Shown: piece after piece, positions 47,691 to 58,449 of the stretch
Layout: every line of letters starts with the position of its first letter
How positions within the stretch are numbered: position 1 is the first letter of the stretch
Source of the DNA: Avena insularis
Taxonomy: Eukaryota; Streptophyta; Magnoliopsida; Poales; Poaceae
Assembly: GCA_023614405.1 (NCBI GenBank)
Contig: CM042694.1
Span: forward strand, 129,027,711-129,091,710
Direction of reading: 5' to 3'
DNA length: 64,000 bases
The notes under the pieces: model-generated
Told to the model about the DNA's origin: nothing
What the model saw: only the letters and a program-made list of their open reading frames with translations
Database searches by the model: none
Translations under genes and position numbers: made by a program

Positions 47691-47900
47691 TCATACTGAC
47701 ACAACTCATGCATGTTACATGTCAAATCTGAGGATATAAACTATATGTCGATAGCAACTCTAGTGATGATATTTTAGTATAAAAGCCTATGCACAACTTT
47801 GCAAGTCCTACATAGCCTCGGGGCTAATACCAGGGATATAACCCCGGGTACCCCAGAGTTGGAGTATAGATGATTCTATTGAAGACGTATCTAGATAGGA

Positions 47901-48545
47901 GAAATAAGTCAATATCAAAGAGAAGAAACTAAATAAAGAGAGAGAAAACATACCTAGGATGACATAGGTTAATTTGACCTCGTCGAGCACCTCCCAGGCC
48001 GAATTCACATTTCCAGGATGTGGGATATGATGACTACTTGTGTGATCATGCACAACATAATCATCGAGGACGAGCGTGATGATAGTATCTTGGACTAAGG
48101 CTGGGATTTTCAAGGGCAATTGGTTGAGCCAGAGCCAGGTGTAGGGTCTTAGGATGAAATTTATGCAAGTGCATGAATATTTGCGACATAGGCACACCCA
48201 TGACCGGCTTTAACTAGATTTGGTTGAGCATATATGGGCTCATGCGGGAAACTAAAACGGTCAACCCCTTATTTGTTTTCTATAATTTGACTGGTGTTTG
48301 GTTAATTTTTATCGAACCATGTGAGTGTGAACTATTTATATGTAAGCACTATTTTAATTTGATTACCTAATCTAGTTTATTTGTGTATGTACTTTGTGTT
48401 TAAATCTGCAAAAAGATGAAATTTTTGGCCAGCGTTGGCCAGCGCGGTTGGCCGGACAAACCGTACCATGACCCAAAAGCGACTGCGAGCCGACCCAAAC
48501 AGACAGAAATAGATCGTTTGGGTCGGCCCGATGGAGATGCCATGA
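47901..48545. other. Unassigned intergenic sequence
   Basis: No gene is seen. A stretch at about 48427-48543 contains GGCCGGACAAACC and a GACCCAAACAGAC / GTTTGGGTCGGCCC inverted pair. It ends with a segment that reads GGCATCTCCATCGGGCCG on the minus strand, resembling the end of a small class II element; the other end was not located. Confidence 0.35.
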
Positions 48546-49133
48546 ACGCATAGACACGCTCCTGTCCTTTTCTTAGCTCAGCTAGCTTGCACTTCAAATT
48601 CCCAAACTTATCGGTCCCCCACTTTTGCATACCGTGTTTATTTCAGCCCATTTAAAGTTTGGGTTAGCCAATTAACACCATCCCCTCTCCATCCTGCCTG
48701 CCAGAGCTCCTTAACGACACAATCATAGTCTTCATCAGTTTGCCATATATTTTCATATCGAAAGTTCGGAAACCTCTCGCCGGCCATTGGTAGAACACAT
48801 GTTGTCGGAGTTTAGTTAGCGGGGAACAATGATCTAACTCCACTTCACTAATATACCTCACTTTAATCACCAAAAATGGCAAGGATTATGCTACATTTCT
48901 AATGGTCGATCGAGTCTGGATTTAACATTTGTGCTATCCTCTAGCTTGTTGTCCCATGTATACGGCAAACCAAAATAGCCTAAATCAAACAGAGCGCAGT
49001 CTTCGATAGCTTCACAAAAGGGTCTCATTTTCCACTCCGCTCTGTCCATCTCACTGAGGTGTTCCGAGGTGTATAAGGTTTCATTATAGTCCCCTATGCA
49101 CAACCATGGGTAGCTCCGGAGCCTATGCAAGCG
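48546..49133 (-). pseudogene. LINE (non-LTR retrotransposon) ORF2 remnant, endonuclease domain
   Basis: On the minus strand an 80-codon frame (49130-48891) reads YPWLCIGDYNETLYTSEH, then CALFDLGYFGLPYTWDN and VKSRLDR. These are the GDFNE, YTW and SRLDR landmarks of the apurinic-type endonuclease of plant LINEs. After frame changes the similarity continues with VELDHCSPLTKLRQHVF, equivalent to the SDHCPL segment, and WGTDKFGNLKCKLAELRKG. Reverse transcriptase is absent and the 5' side is cut at 49134 by an LTR. It is a dead fragment of a larger polyprotein. Confidence 0.8.
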
Positions 49134-49399
49134 TGTAACATCTCAGCATTATAGCTTAGAAATAAGCTGGAATCAGGTGTGTGCATTGCATTTATGCATA
49201 AAAAATCTGGATATTTTCATGCTTTTGAATAAAACCTGTCAAAGAGATTGAAGCTTCTCTTAACTTGATGCAACTGAAGTAGATCCCTTATTTTTCGTAA
49301 AGCTAATTTGATCTATGGATAGATCAAATGGAATAAAACTAAACCTACAACACATTAATCTCTACTATCTAAAAAGAACATTGGTGTTCCGTTTCGTGC

Positions 49400-50130
49400 C
49401 ACTCCGTGACCCCCTTTCGTCCTTCGTCCGACCACGGTCCCACTTACGACGTCGCTTCTACATCCCCTTCATCGCTTTGCCATCCATGCACGTTTACCCC
49501 GCCTCCCCCAAATCCTATATGCCCTTGGCTGTTGTCGCTGGCACCACCGATGGCAACGACCGCGCCTACAGGACCACGCCTCCTCCTCCTCATGTACCAC
49601 GTTTTTCTTTGGTATAGGTCGTCATCGCCATCTCCCCTTCGAGATCGAGGGCCGCGCTGCCACTCGAGGACTAGGCATGTCCACCCATAGGACCGCCGCC
49701 TCCAGCTATGCGCGTTGCTCCCATCGTGGATCCCATCTCGGGGGAGCGGGCGGAGCCAGTGGTGGCCACAGTCGAGCTCAGCAGCGGCGCTCCTGCCGTT
49801 ATGGTTGCGAGGGCTCCTGGTATGGGGGCTCATGTCGTCACCCTTCGATCTGCGGGTGGAGGATCTCGAGGAGCTTACCTCGCCACTGTCATAGGTACAT
49901 CTCTCTCCTCTTTCTCTTGGATGCCTTTGTCCATCAGCTCGCGCCACCCACTAGCCGTCGCAGGTTATTCTTGCACCAGCGAGCAATGTGAACGAGTGGA
50001 TGACCATAGAACAACGATTGACAAGTACAAAATCCTTCGATCTCACTTGTATTTTTGTCTGATGTGCTCATGTGCAGCTCCCTACAGCTTGAACCGCCAA
50101 GGTAGATTTCTTTTCCTATAATTGGATGAA
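49400..50130 (+). other. GC-rich gene-like segment inside the Helitron
   Basis: The segment is much richer in G and C than the rest of the Helitron. It has overlapping frames on both strands, the longest a 137-codon plus frame at 49708 beginning MRVAPIVDPISGERAEP. No domain is recognisable and there are no paired splice sites I trust. It may be a captured promoter/first-exon fragment, which Helitrons often carry. Confidence 0.3.
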
Positions 50131-51446
50131 ATAATCATGTTATGCTCCCTCTAAATATTGAAGAGTTGTATATCCAAATCCAACCATTGGCAATCCTTCT
50201 ACACACAAGATACTTGAAAAAATGCCGATGACAAGTTTTGAGGAGAACATCAAAACATTCTGTCATTGATATGATAGTGTTGTCTTCCTATCCATATGGA
50301 AATTTTCTAAGTTGTACCCTTGCTTACTGTTTCCAAAATTAATTTGTAAGTGCCTAATATTTAATATTAATTTAAGTACACTATTAAGATTTGAGTGGAT
50401 TATTCACGATTGCATCAGCATGTATGATTCTCAGAGCTAGATGATGGTTGCGGTTCGCTGGGAGTCATGCGTGGCATGGGTGGCACTGTGCAAACAGCGG
50501 TGCCATAAAATCTATGGTATGGTTTGAATGGTTTGAAAAATCTGGAGCAGTCTATTCTCGGCTTCGACGGCTTGGACATTCGCAGCATAGAGATGTTATT
50601 GCAGCCTTCTGTTTCCGCCTCTGCTGCAGATCGATCACGTGGCACCGCCTCCTTCTGATGTTTGCTCCTCCCCATCTCATATGTCCTCACATGGACCTTC
50701 ATCATCCTTTTGCTGCAGATTGACATCGGCTTGAAAGGTATGGTGACTGCACGTTTCCCCTCTCAATTCATATGTTTGCTTGAGGATGGGTATTTGATTT
50801 GGTGCAAAATCTCAGCTACGGTTACTTCACATGGAGATTGGCTACTTGAATAACATTGATTTACTACCAATGCATCGGCCATGTTTATAGGTCATGTTCT
50901 TGCCATATATTTGGTATAGAATAGTTTTGATAGGTTGTCTCTAGCAAGCATTTATGATTTGGAGTGTGCTATATATTCTGTTAATAATTATAGAACTGAG
51001 TAAGATGCTATGACTTGCTTTAATCTTCTATTAACACCACCGTAAGAACACTCCTATTTTTTCATTGTTATTTTAAGGCTGCAGAATGTGTGACACTGTA
51101 AGTTGCATTAGTTTCACTTTTGTGAGTATGTATGAAGTTAATATGGCTTGGATAACTGATAGGAATACAAAGTCCAATTAGAACCATTTTAAGTGTAGAT
51201 GATGCACTATTTAGTAGGTAGAATTTTTTTGTCCTACTGGTCCGGTACAACCTGTTGTGTACCGATGGCTGCAAACATAGTTTTTGGAATCAGACAAAGA
51301 CAAGCAAGGAAGAGCCCAAATACTTGGACTTGACTTGCCCATAGTAAGAACACACTCAAATGCATCGATATTCTTCTTTTTTAGGATTAAAAACCAAGTT
51401 GCTTTTGGTATTTTCGCAGGAAATAAAAATCAAGAAAATTAGTCTA

Positions 51447-51760
51447 TTTGCTTTTGGGGAAGAAACACTGAAGTTCTTTGTCCTGCTGCTGCAGTATGAC
51501 CCAATTAGGTCATTTTCAGGTGCAATATCTTACAGTTGAACTGTGCTTGACAGCCATTTACAAGAAATTTTATTTTACTTATTGAAAAGGCAAACGAGGA
51601 TCTGGCTCTAATTATTTTCTTTTGGGGGAGTAACACTGAAGTTTTTTGTCCCGCTCCACTACAACCCAATTAGGTCATTTTCAGGTGCAATGTCTTACGG
51701 TTGAACTGCGTTTGACAGCCATTTACAAGAAATTTCATTTTACTTTTTGAAAATGCAAAC
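51447..51760 (+). repeat. Direct duplication of about 148 bp within the Helitron
   Basis: The segment at about 51447-51595 is repeated at about 51614-51760. Both contain AACACTGAAGTT, CCCAATTAGGTCATTTTCAG and GACAGCCATTTACAAGAAAT, with several substitutions. A second small duplication lies at about 52000-52031 and 52095-52126, sharing TTCTTAGTTGTATATG. Confidence 0.8.
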
Positions 51761-53991
51761 CAGAAGTTTGATTATTCCAAAGCATAGTGCCACGTAAAGG
51801 CAGCGCTGCTGCATCTCCCTCTGCATCCCGATGTGAGTATGACAGGATTGTTATGTATAACTTCACACCAGAAGCATTATTGTTGATGCTTTGCCTATCT
51901 GATTTTGTTTACACTCAGACTCATGGAGCTCTCACACTCATATTTGTAGTAAATTTAGATTCTTTCATCCAGCGAATCAAGGTAAAACTATTCTATGGAT
52001 TCTTAGTTGTATATGTTAATCCTTCATATGAGGCTGAATTTACTATGATTTTTTTACATCCACTCTGGCTTGTAAGATACCATGCTAGAAAAGTTCTTAG
52101 TTGTATATGTTAATCCTTCATATGATACATCAATTGTGGTTATCATATCGGTTTTGTCTACAAATTTATGAGGCCCCAAATAGTCCAATTATTGAAATTT
52201 CCATGTCCTGTGTTTATAACTTGCAAAATAGATTAACTTGTTCAAATGGATGGGAATGTTGCAGGTAAGCCGCGCAGGAAAATGGTTTCACGTACCAAAT
52301 TGTGAAGCAATGGTGAAAATATGACCAGCCAATGTTATAGCTTATCCTTTTTCTATTACAACGTGTGTTGCGTCACTAAGTTTTCTACTCAAATTTGGTC
52401 TATATTTTTTAGGTTACTATTTTTTAGCCTTCACACACATTATCATTATGCAGTATCTATTCAGTAACAAATCCATAATGCACCAGTTTGCATTGTGGCC
52501 TGCATATTACGGTCTTGCTTTTTCCAGCCTCAACCTACTTGTTTCCCCTATGATATTGGTAGAGTCCCATTTCAGTTTAACAGTGATCAGTGACCTAGCA
52601 TCTAATGACACAACAAATTCTTACATATCAGTGATCACAGACCCTATCATTTGTTTTTGGGTACAATAAATTGTTTGCTAAAATTCTTTCAAAAATGGTC
52701 AAACATTTTCATACTTTGCCAAAATAAATACTTACTTTATTGATCACGGTCGTAAAACCATTGGTATGCTTATGGAGAATTGAACTAGTCAGATCTGGTT
52801 GGTCCATCACCTCATTTTCAGTGACCTATATCATAATATTCAAATTCTATATGATAATATGGACACTAGATAATAGATATTTAAATAGGTATTTCTTGTC
52901 AAGGTAATTTAACTATTGATATGAATATTCAGTAGGTTGGAAAAAATCAATGGATAGACATAACAATCACTAGAGGAAATATTCTGCACAAATTTACCTC
53001 TTTGTTGATTTCCCTAAGGATTTCTCTTTCTCAACCAGCTACACCGAAGGAAAACAAACAGTTGGAGATAGATGCTGTAATTCTCACCTGCTCCTGCAAT
53101 GCTTTGTTGATTTTCTCCATCCCATTTAATCTACTTAAATTGCTTAGTTTTCTCTTGATTATTGCACTCCGTATATTATATGATACTTAACATTATATTT
53201 TTTATAGGCTTATGATGCACGACTTGAAAACAACGGGAAAAATAATGGCAGGCTGCCCTCAAACCATTCAACTGTGGCAAACTAGAACTTCCTGATGAAT
53301 TGTTGCCATGCCTAGCTGATCCATTATTGCCATGTCTAGCTGATCCAAAGAAAGCAGGTGAACTTAGTTGACAGCACTAAAACCATATTTCTAGACATGA
53401 ACACATCGAGCATTTTTCTTAAAGGTGCAAGAGTTGTGTTGGATGAAATAAGCTAAGCTTTTGCATTTAGTGAGGTTAGGCATAGTCTGGACAATATTTC
53501 TCTTACACTCAAAGCTCGGAGAGTTTAATCATGTCTTCATAATATGAGAGCGGACATGTAGTTCTATATGTAGAGGTTGTTTATTTTGTTCCTCTTTCTT
53601 TCAAAGCAAGATGTAGATACCTATTAGAATAATGATCAATATTAGCTACATTTCATCTATCCTCAACTTCTTGTTTAGTGGAATATTATTAGTATATTTC
53701 TTGTTCACTTGTGATTCTGGTCTATGTCTTTGGTTCCTGATATACTTGCTCTTCACATGCAAATTATAAATCAGCCTTTGCACCAACCTTTTGATATCTT
53801 ATGGCAGTGGTGTACTTTGGCATGTTCGTGCTCTATATGTCTGCTTTCGTCTTAAGAACATGAAGTTAGTTGTAAATTTTCATAGGAAAAATGTTTGGAA
53901 AAGAAAACACTACAAAGTATCTGAATAGGGCAAAACATGCTGAACATATGTATTGTGCATGTCGTTTGGGTGTCTCGCACAATTTTTTCCT

Positions 53992-54009
53992 CCCGTTGCA
54001 ATGCACGGG
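53992..54009 (+). other. Helitron 3' terminal hairpin
   Basis: CCCGTTGCAATGCACGGG can fold with a CCCGT/ACGGG stem and lies 12 bases before the terminal CTAG end, the position expected of the replication termination hairpin. Confidence 0.8.
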
Positions 54010-57000
54010 CATGTTTCCTAGTTCATGATAAATACCTGATATTCTAGAGATCATATCATGGTATTCTTTACAACAACTCATAATACCAAGTTAAGTATAT
54101 AACTCAAGTAAAAAGGAATTCAATAACTCAATCTTGATATATATATACCTTTTATAGCATACTCTATCATGAGCATCATGGTAGTTCTTAAATATTAATT
54201 CCTCGTCACATATTGGGTAAAAAGGAAACCAAGACAAGACCTTTCACCACATATCTGCTTGCCAAACTAATCCTTATCATCCCTATTTAACCATGTTCCA
54301 GTATCTATTGATCATCAATGTTGAGTGATCAATCCTTGATTTATCAACCCTTGTCTTATCATAGCATTCATTTCAATGCTTTTACAGAAAGAAGTAAGAA
54401 GAGGTAAGTAGTTATGTTAGTTTTAGATATCATCTTTAGGATGAGAGTGTTTGAATAGAATCAAATCAATATGATGATTGGTGGAGTTAACTCACTCCTG
54501 AATGAAGTAGAAGATTTATCTTAAATAAATATATATGTGGTAACAAAGAGGATCATAAGGATGAATTTTGAAGATATAGTTACCAAGGAGTAAGATTATT
54601 GGATCAAGTAGGCATAACCATTGAATAATATCTCTTAGTCAAATGGAACTTCTAGGAAGATAATCATTATACAAGTTTAGGGTTATATTGATAAAAGTCC
54701 TTGATTAGCCAACTAGAAACCTATGCCACAAATGATGAAAGGATTGTAATGATCATGCTTAAGTCACTAGGAGTGATTGACCATATGATACGTAAGTGAC
54801 ATTGGTGGAGAGAACATGATTAAAACCTAGTAGATATGTTATCCTAGGTTAGTCATGACAAGTCACATAAGTGTAAGGTGAAGTTGGAGTATGAGTTACT
54901 AGAGGTAGCTGAAGTTGAGATGGTGTGACCTAGCTCACACCAGAGCAACATTGGAGTAGAATTAGTCCTCTTAGAGTTTAGTGAACACTTGACGTGTAGT
55001 AGAGATGGCAATATACAATTATTGGATGAATATTGATTATAAGTAAGAAGAGTATTAATGGAGTTAAAAGTAACTAATTAATGGATTGAAAGTTATTATG
55101 TCAGAAGTATATGAAAAGCTTCAGTGACAAGCTTCTGAGATTTATAAGTAAGATTACTAAGTAATTTATAAGAAAGAGAGTAATCATTCAAATGGATTTG
55201 GATTCATTAGAAGTATCCTAGAAGTGTGGATTATCTCTATGAGGAGAACATGTAGACCTTTAGTGTCAAGCTTATTGGAATTACAGATGGATTTAATTAG
55301 AGAAGTTATCAGTAAGGACATACATGTGAAGAAATCTTATCATTTTAAGGCATGATAATTGATGTGAAGTATTGGTATATATAGGAAAGGAATTCCCTAG
55401 TTAGAAGTCAGGATAATAAAATATGGAAGGTAGAAATTATTGAGACGTCATTACCAATACTATATCAAGTTATATCAAGCCCTTGTCTACCTCATTCTTC
55501 TACACCCTAATAAGAACTTAGTACTAAGGAACCCCATGATCACATTAGGAAATAATCTCAATATCTTACTCCAAGTTGAGATATCATCCATGATCATAAG
55601 TTCAGAAGTAAGTCCTTAAACCTTGATCCCTAGCAACATTCATAAATATACATGAGGGTAGTATATCATCTAGAGTTCATAGTAAATGATTGTATTAGAA
55701 ACCCTAAATAAATGTTGCTTGGCATCTGGATCACATGTGTCGCATAAATGGTAATTTCGATTCACCACTATATAATAAATTTCTATCAAGACAACAACAA
55801 CCACCCTTATGAAAGTAGTGAACACTAGTTTAAGAAATTAGCCTTGCATATTTTTAAAATAAGTAGGATGGTTATGAATAACATTATAGTGGAATTGAGT
55901 TGAATAAATCACAAATTCTAAAAACCCAAACAGAGATAAACCACCACAATAAAGTTAATAATTATTATATGATGCCATACCTAAAGAATTAATATGGCAA
56001 TCATTGTTTTAATAGTCTAATCCTCTAATATTTCATTTAATTAATATGAAGGAATATTCATACTTCAAATGATTATCTAAGTAATAAACAAACACCCTAA
56101 AAACACTAATTATTATTCTATCTAATAAAACAGAATATTATATATAATTATGAATTATGCAAATACTAAAAGAATGCAAAACCAATTAGCTACAATCATC
56201 CATGCAGTATTCTTAAAGACTCACCAAATTTTTAAATGTTTTAAATCTAGTAGAAATCAAAATTGAAAGGAAATTGTAAAATAGAAAACAAATCAGAAAA
56301 GGAAAAAGGAAATAAAGAAATAAAAATAAGGCCTCAGCTAGCAGGTCGGCCCAAAGTTTCTCCTTCTCTATCTACAACTCACGTGAAGTGCATAGCAAAC
56401 CACCTCGGCCCAGTAGCAGCCCAGCCCGAGAAACAAGTCGTTCTCTCATTGACGGGTGGGACCGCTTGGGAGCAGGTATCGCGGGTTTCTTTCTTTCTAC
56501 ACAACGGTCGTCGTCTTCGTCCTCCAGCTGGAAGCAGCTCGGTGGCGCTGTCGATGCCGATGCCGTCCATCGACATTGCACGCCGTGATACTCACCACCA
56601 CCCACCACCCTAGAGAGGGATAAGAATGCCACACTTCTCTCTCTATCTCTCCCTAATATTTTCGCTCTCGCATTTTCTCCCTCTCTTCCTCTGAGCTCTG
56701 CCAGCGGCTGAACCCTAGTTCTAGATCGCCGACAAATCGCCATCGTTACACACCTCCCCTCGCCTCTCCAAGTAGCCCTAGAGAAGCGCCGAACCTCACG
56801 GAGGATCTTCCTGGAAGGAATCGAGTTGGGGTGCTCCAAATCGAGCCCTGCGCTGCCATCTTCTCTGACTCCGAGAGCAACCTCCGACGACCGTGCCATC
56901 ACCTACAACCTCTCCAGGCTTCCTCGACTACATGTTGAGCTTTAGGGTGAGCCCGCTGTCCTCTTGGACATCTCCACTCGCTTTCTGTTGCCCCGCATCG

Positions 57001-57666
57001 CTGTAGTGCCATAGTTCGTTGTCGGCTGCCACAGTAGATTGTCGTCAGAGTAGCTCCGGTGACCAAAAGCGGGTGGCGACACCACCTTTCGATTCGCCCT
57101 GATGTCCTCTTACCAACAACCCAACCACCAGCCCGCACACGCTATAAATCATTGAAATCAAGATCATCTGAGATGAATTCCATTGATGACGTTAGTGTGA
57201 CATCATCATTATGCAATAATCCATTTTGTTTTGTTTAATTAATTCTGTAAATCATTTCTGAAGTTTATATAATTATATGGGCCCATAACCACCGGGCCCA
57301 GCAGTCAGTGACCGTGGCTAGAACCAGCCCCGGTATAAAAAATCAAAATGCAGTGCTGATGTCAGACCTAATAGTACGTTTTAATCATTTTAGAAAATCT
57401 AGAAAATGAATAAACATTGTAAATTCAATATCTTTTGTTTTATAATTCATAAAAGTATGTGTTATATATCAAAATCTTTAGAAAAATAAGTTTTATCATA
57501 TAAATCTATTATCTTATTTTGGTCATACAACCTAAATAAAGTATATTATTATTTAGCAAGTATTTTATTAAGTATAAATCTTAAAAAACATATTTATTCA
57601 TTTCAAATCAGAAAATTATAAATAATATATCAAAATTCATAGAAAAAATAGGATCTACAAATTAAT

Positions 57667-58449
57667 TGTGGTGTTCCAGCATACCACTGCATGTGTAGTA
57701 CACTATAGTCGTTGACATGACATAAACAGAACACCGTTCTATAAATATCACATCTCTCAGAGTGGTACAACAGAAACATTAACAGAAGTTTGAGACTTCA
57801 AGTGATTCAAACTTACAAACCATATCACTTATTTCATAAGTTCAGCGGAAGAACGAAAAACACAATGATAAGAAAGACGTGAGCTCAATAGCTTATTCTA
57901 TAGGGTTCGTGTTGCTCGGCTCAACCTAGGTGACTACATTCCGGCCTCACAACTACTTTGACTCGTTGTCTTCAGCTCCCTAGTGTATCCCGTAGTCCAC
58001 TCCTTCGATTCCACCGGACAGGTCTGGTTCTTCATAGTAGACATCGCTTTGGACTTCCATAGCATACACCTGGTGAAAGAACATTTCATGGTTCCCTATG
58101 TTTTGAGTGTTAGATAACAATACCGTGGAGTTTTATCATGTGTGCTAAGTGTGCAGGGAATGATATTGTGTTTGGGGGGCGGATTATCCGCCCACATCAA
58201 GGGCCGGATAATTCGGCCTAACTCATTTGGCAAAGGCAGGCATGGTGCGTCGCTCTGTCTAGGGACAGATTTTCTCCCGGAAAATCCGAACAGGGGCGGA
58301 TTTTCTTTCCCTGACCGGATAATCCGGCCCACAGAAGACAATCAAAGGCAGGCAAGGCGCGACGCTCTGACTAGGGGCGGATTTTCTCCCGGAGAATCCG
58401 AACAGGGGCGGATTTTCTTCCCCTGGCCGGATAATCAGGCCCTCACCTT
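57667..58449 (-). repeat. 3' end of a minus-strand gypsy-type LTR, truncated by a younger insertion
   Basis: Reading on the minus strand, the segment ends ATGCTGGAACACCACA at 57667, a CA terminus. Its composition resembles the terminal part of the LTR at 58450, with GGAGTGGACTACGGG-like sequence and an AGCGGAAG/CTTCCGCT motif. Its rest was displaced by the LTR inserted at 58450 and should lie to the right of the window. No coding sequence is present. Confidence 0.45.
58178..58443. repeat. Duplicated palindrome-rich GC module
   Basis: Two copies of a ~98-bp module lie at about 58236-58333 and 58346-58443. Each contains a GACGCTCTG/GTCGCTCTG core, GGCGGATTTTCT motifs and GGAAAATCC/GGAGAATCC palindromes. 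They close with CCGGATAATCCGGCC or a mutated form of it. A further GGGGCGGATTATCCGCCC palindrome precedes them at 58176-58193. The module sits in the LTR end at 57667-58449. Confidence 0.82.

Larger units (their letters stand above)
45437..47900 (+). mobile_element. Non-coding internal region of a partial gypsy-type element
   Basis: Downstream of the primer-binding site there is no gag or pol. The region has repeated CTCGGGGCTA motifs (near 45673, 45730 and 47816) and two minisatellite arrays. The last CTCGGGGCTA and a CCCCGGGTACCCC stretch (47842-47854) mark its right part. It may be a non-autonomous element or a deleted copy; no 3' LTR was recognised, so the right edge is approximate. Confidence 0.45.
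49359..54021 (+). mobile_element. Non-autonomous Helitron (4663 bp)
   Basis: The 5' end is TCTCTACTATCTAAAA at 49359, preceded by A. The 3' end is CTAG at 54018-54021, followed by T. Twelve bases before the end is the hairpin CCCGTTGCAATGCACGGG (53992-54009). These are the three structural hallmarks of plant Helitrons: a TC start, a 3' hairpin plus CTRR, and insertion between A and T. No Rep/helicase coding sequence is present, so it would depend on an autonomous partner. The interior has a GC-rich gene-like first 700 bp (49400-50130), one internal duplication and long AT-rich non-coding sequence. I could not identify any captured gene. Confidence 0.78.
49134..57666 (+). repeat. Plus-strand gypsy-type LTR, interrupted by a Helitron
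   Basis: The LTR start TGTAACATCTCAG lies at 49134, inside the LINE remnant. The LTR runs to 49358, is interrupted by the Helitron (49359-54021) and resumes at 54022 through to 57666, where another LTR cuts in. Without the Helitron this is about 3.9 kb. Its composition mirrors the long gypsy LTRs elsewhere in the window: about 2.3 kb of AT-rich sequence, a GC- and pyrimidine-rich leader (about 56330-57130) with AACCCTAG motifs, then an AT-rich block. Frames in the leader overlap on both strands and are not called. The element type is inferred from LTR style only. Confidence 0.5.

Noticed and set aside
47127..47699. 190-codon frame as a repeat protein
   Set aside because: Three 26-bp units equal 26 codons, so the frame is a property of the minisatellite; the peptide changes with frame and has no recognised fold.
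48427..48545. A MITE or small class II element with a GACCCAAAC-type end
   Set aside because: Only one plausible end was found and no target duplication could be matched, so it is mentioned only as unassigned sequence.
56263..57138. Frames of 79-176 codons in the GC-rich block as a gene
   Set aside because: They overlap on both strands and sit at the place expected for an LTR leader; no motif or splice structure is convincing.
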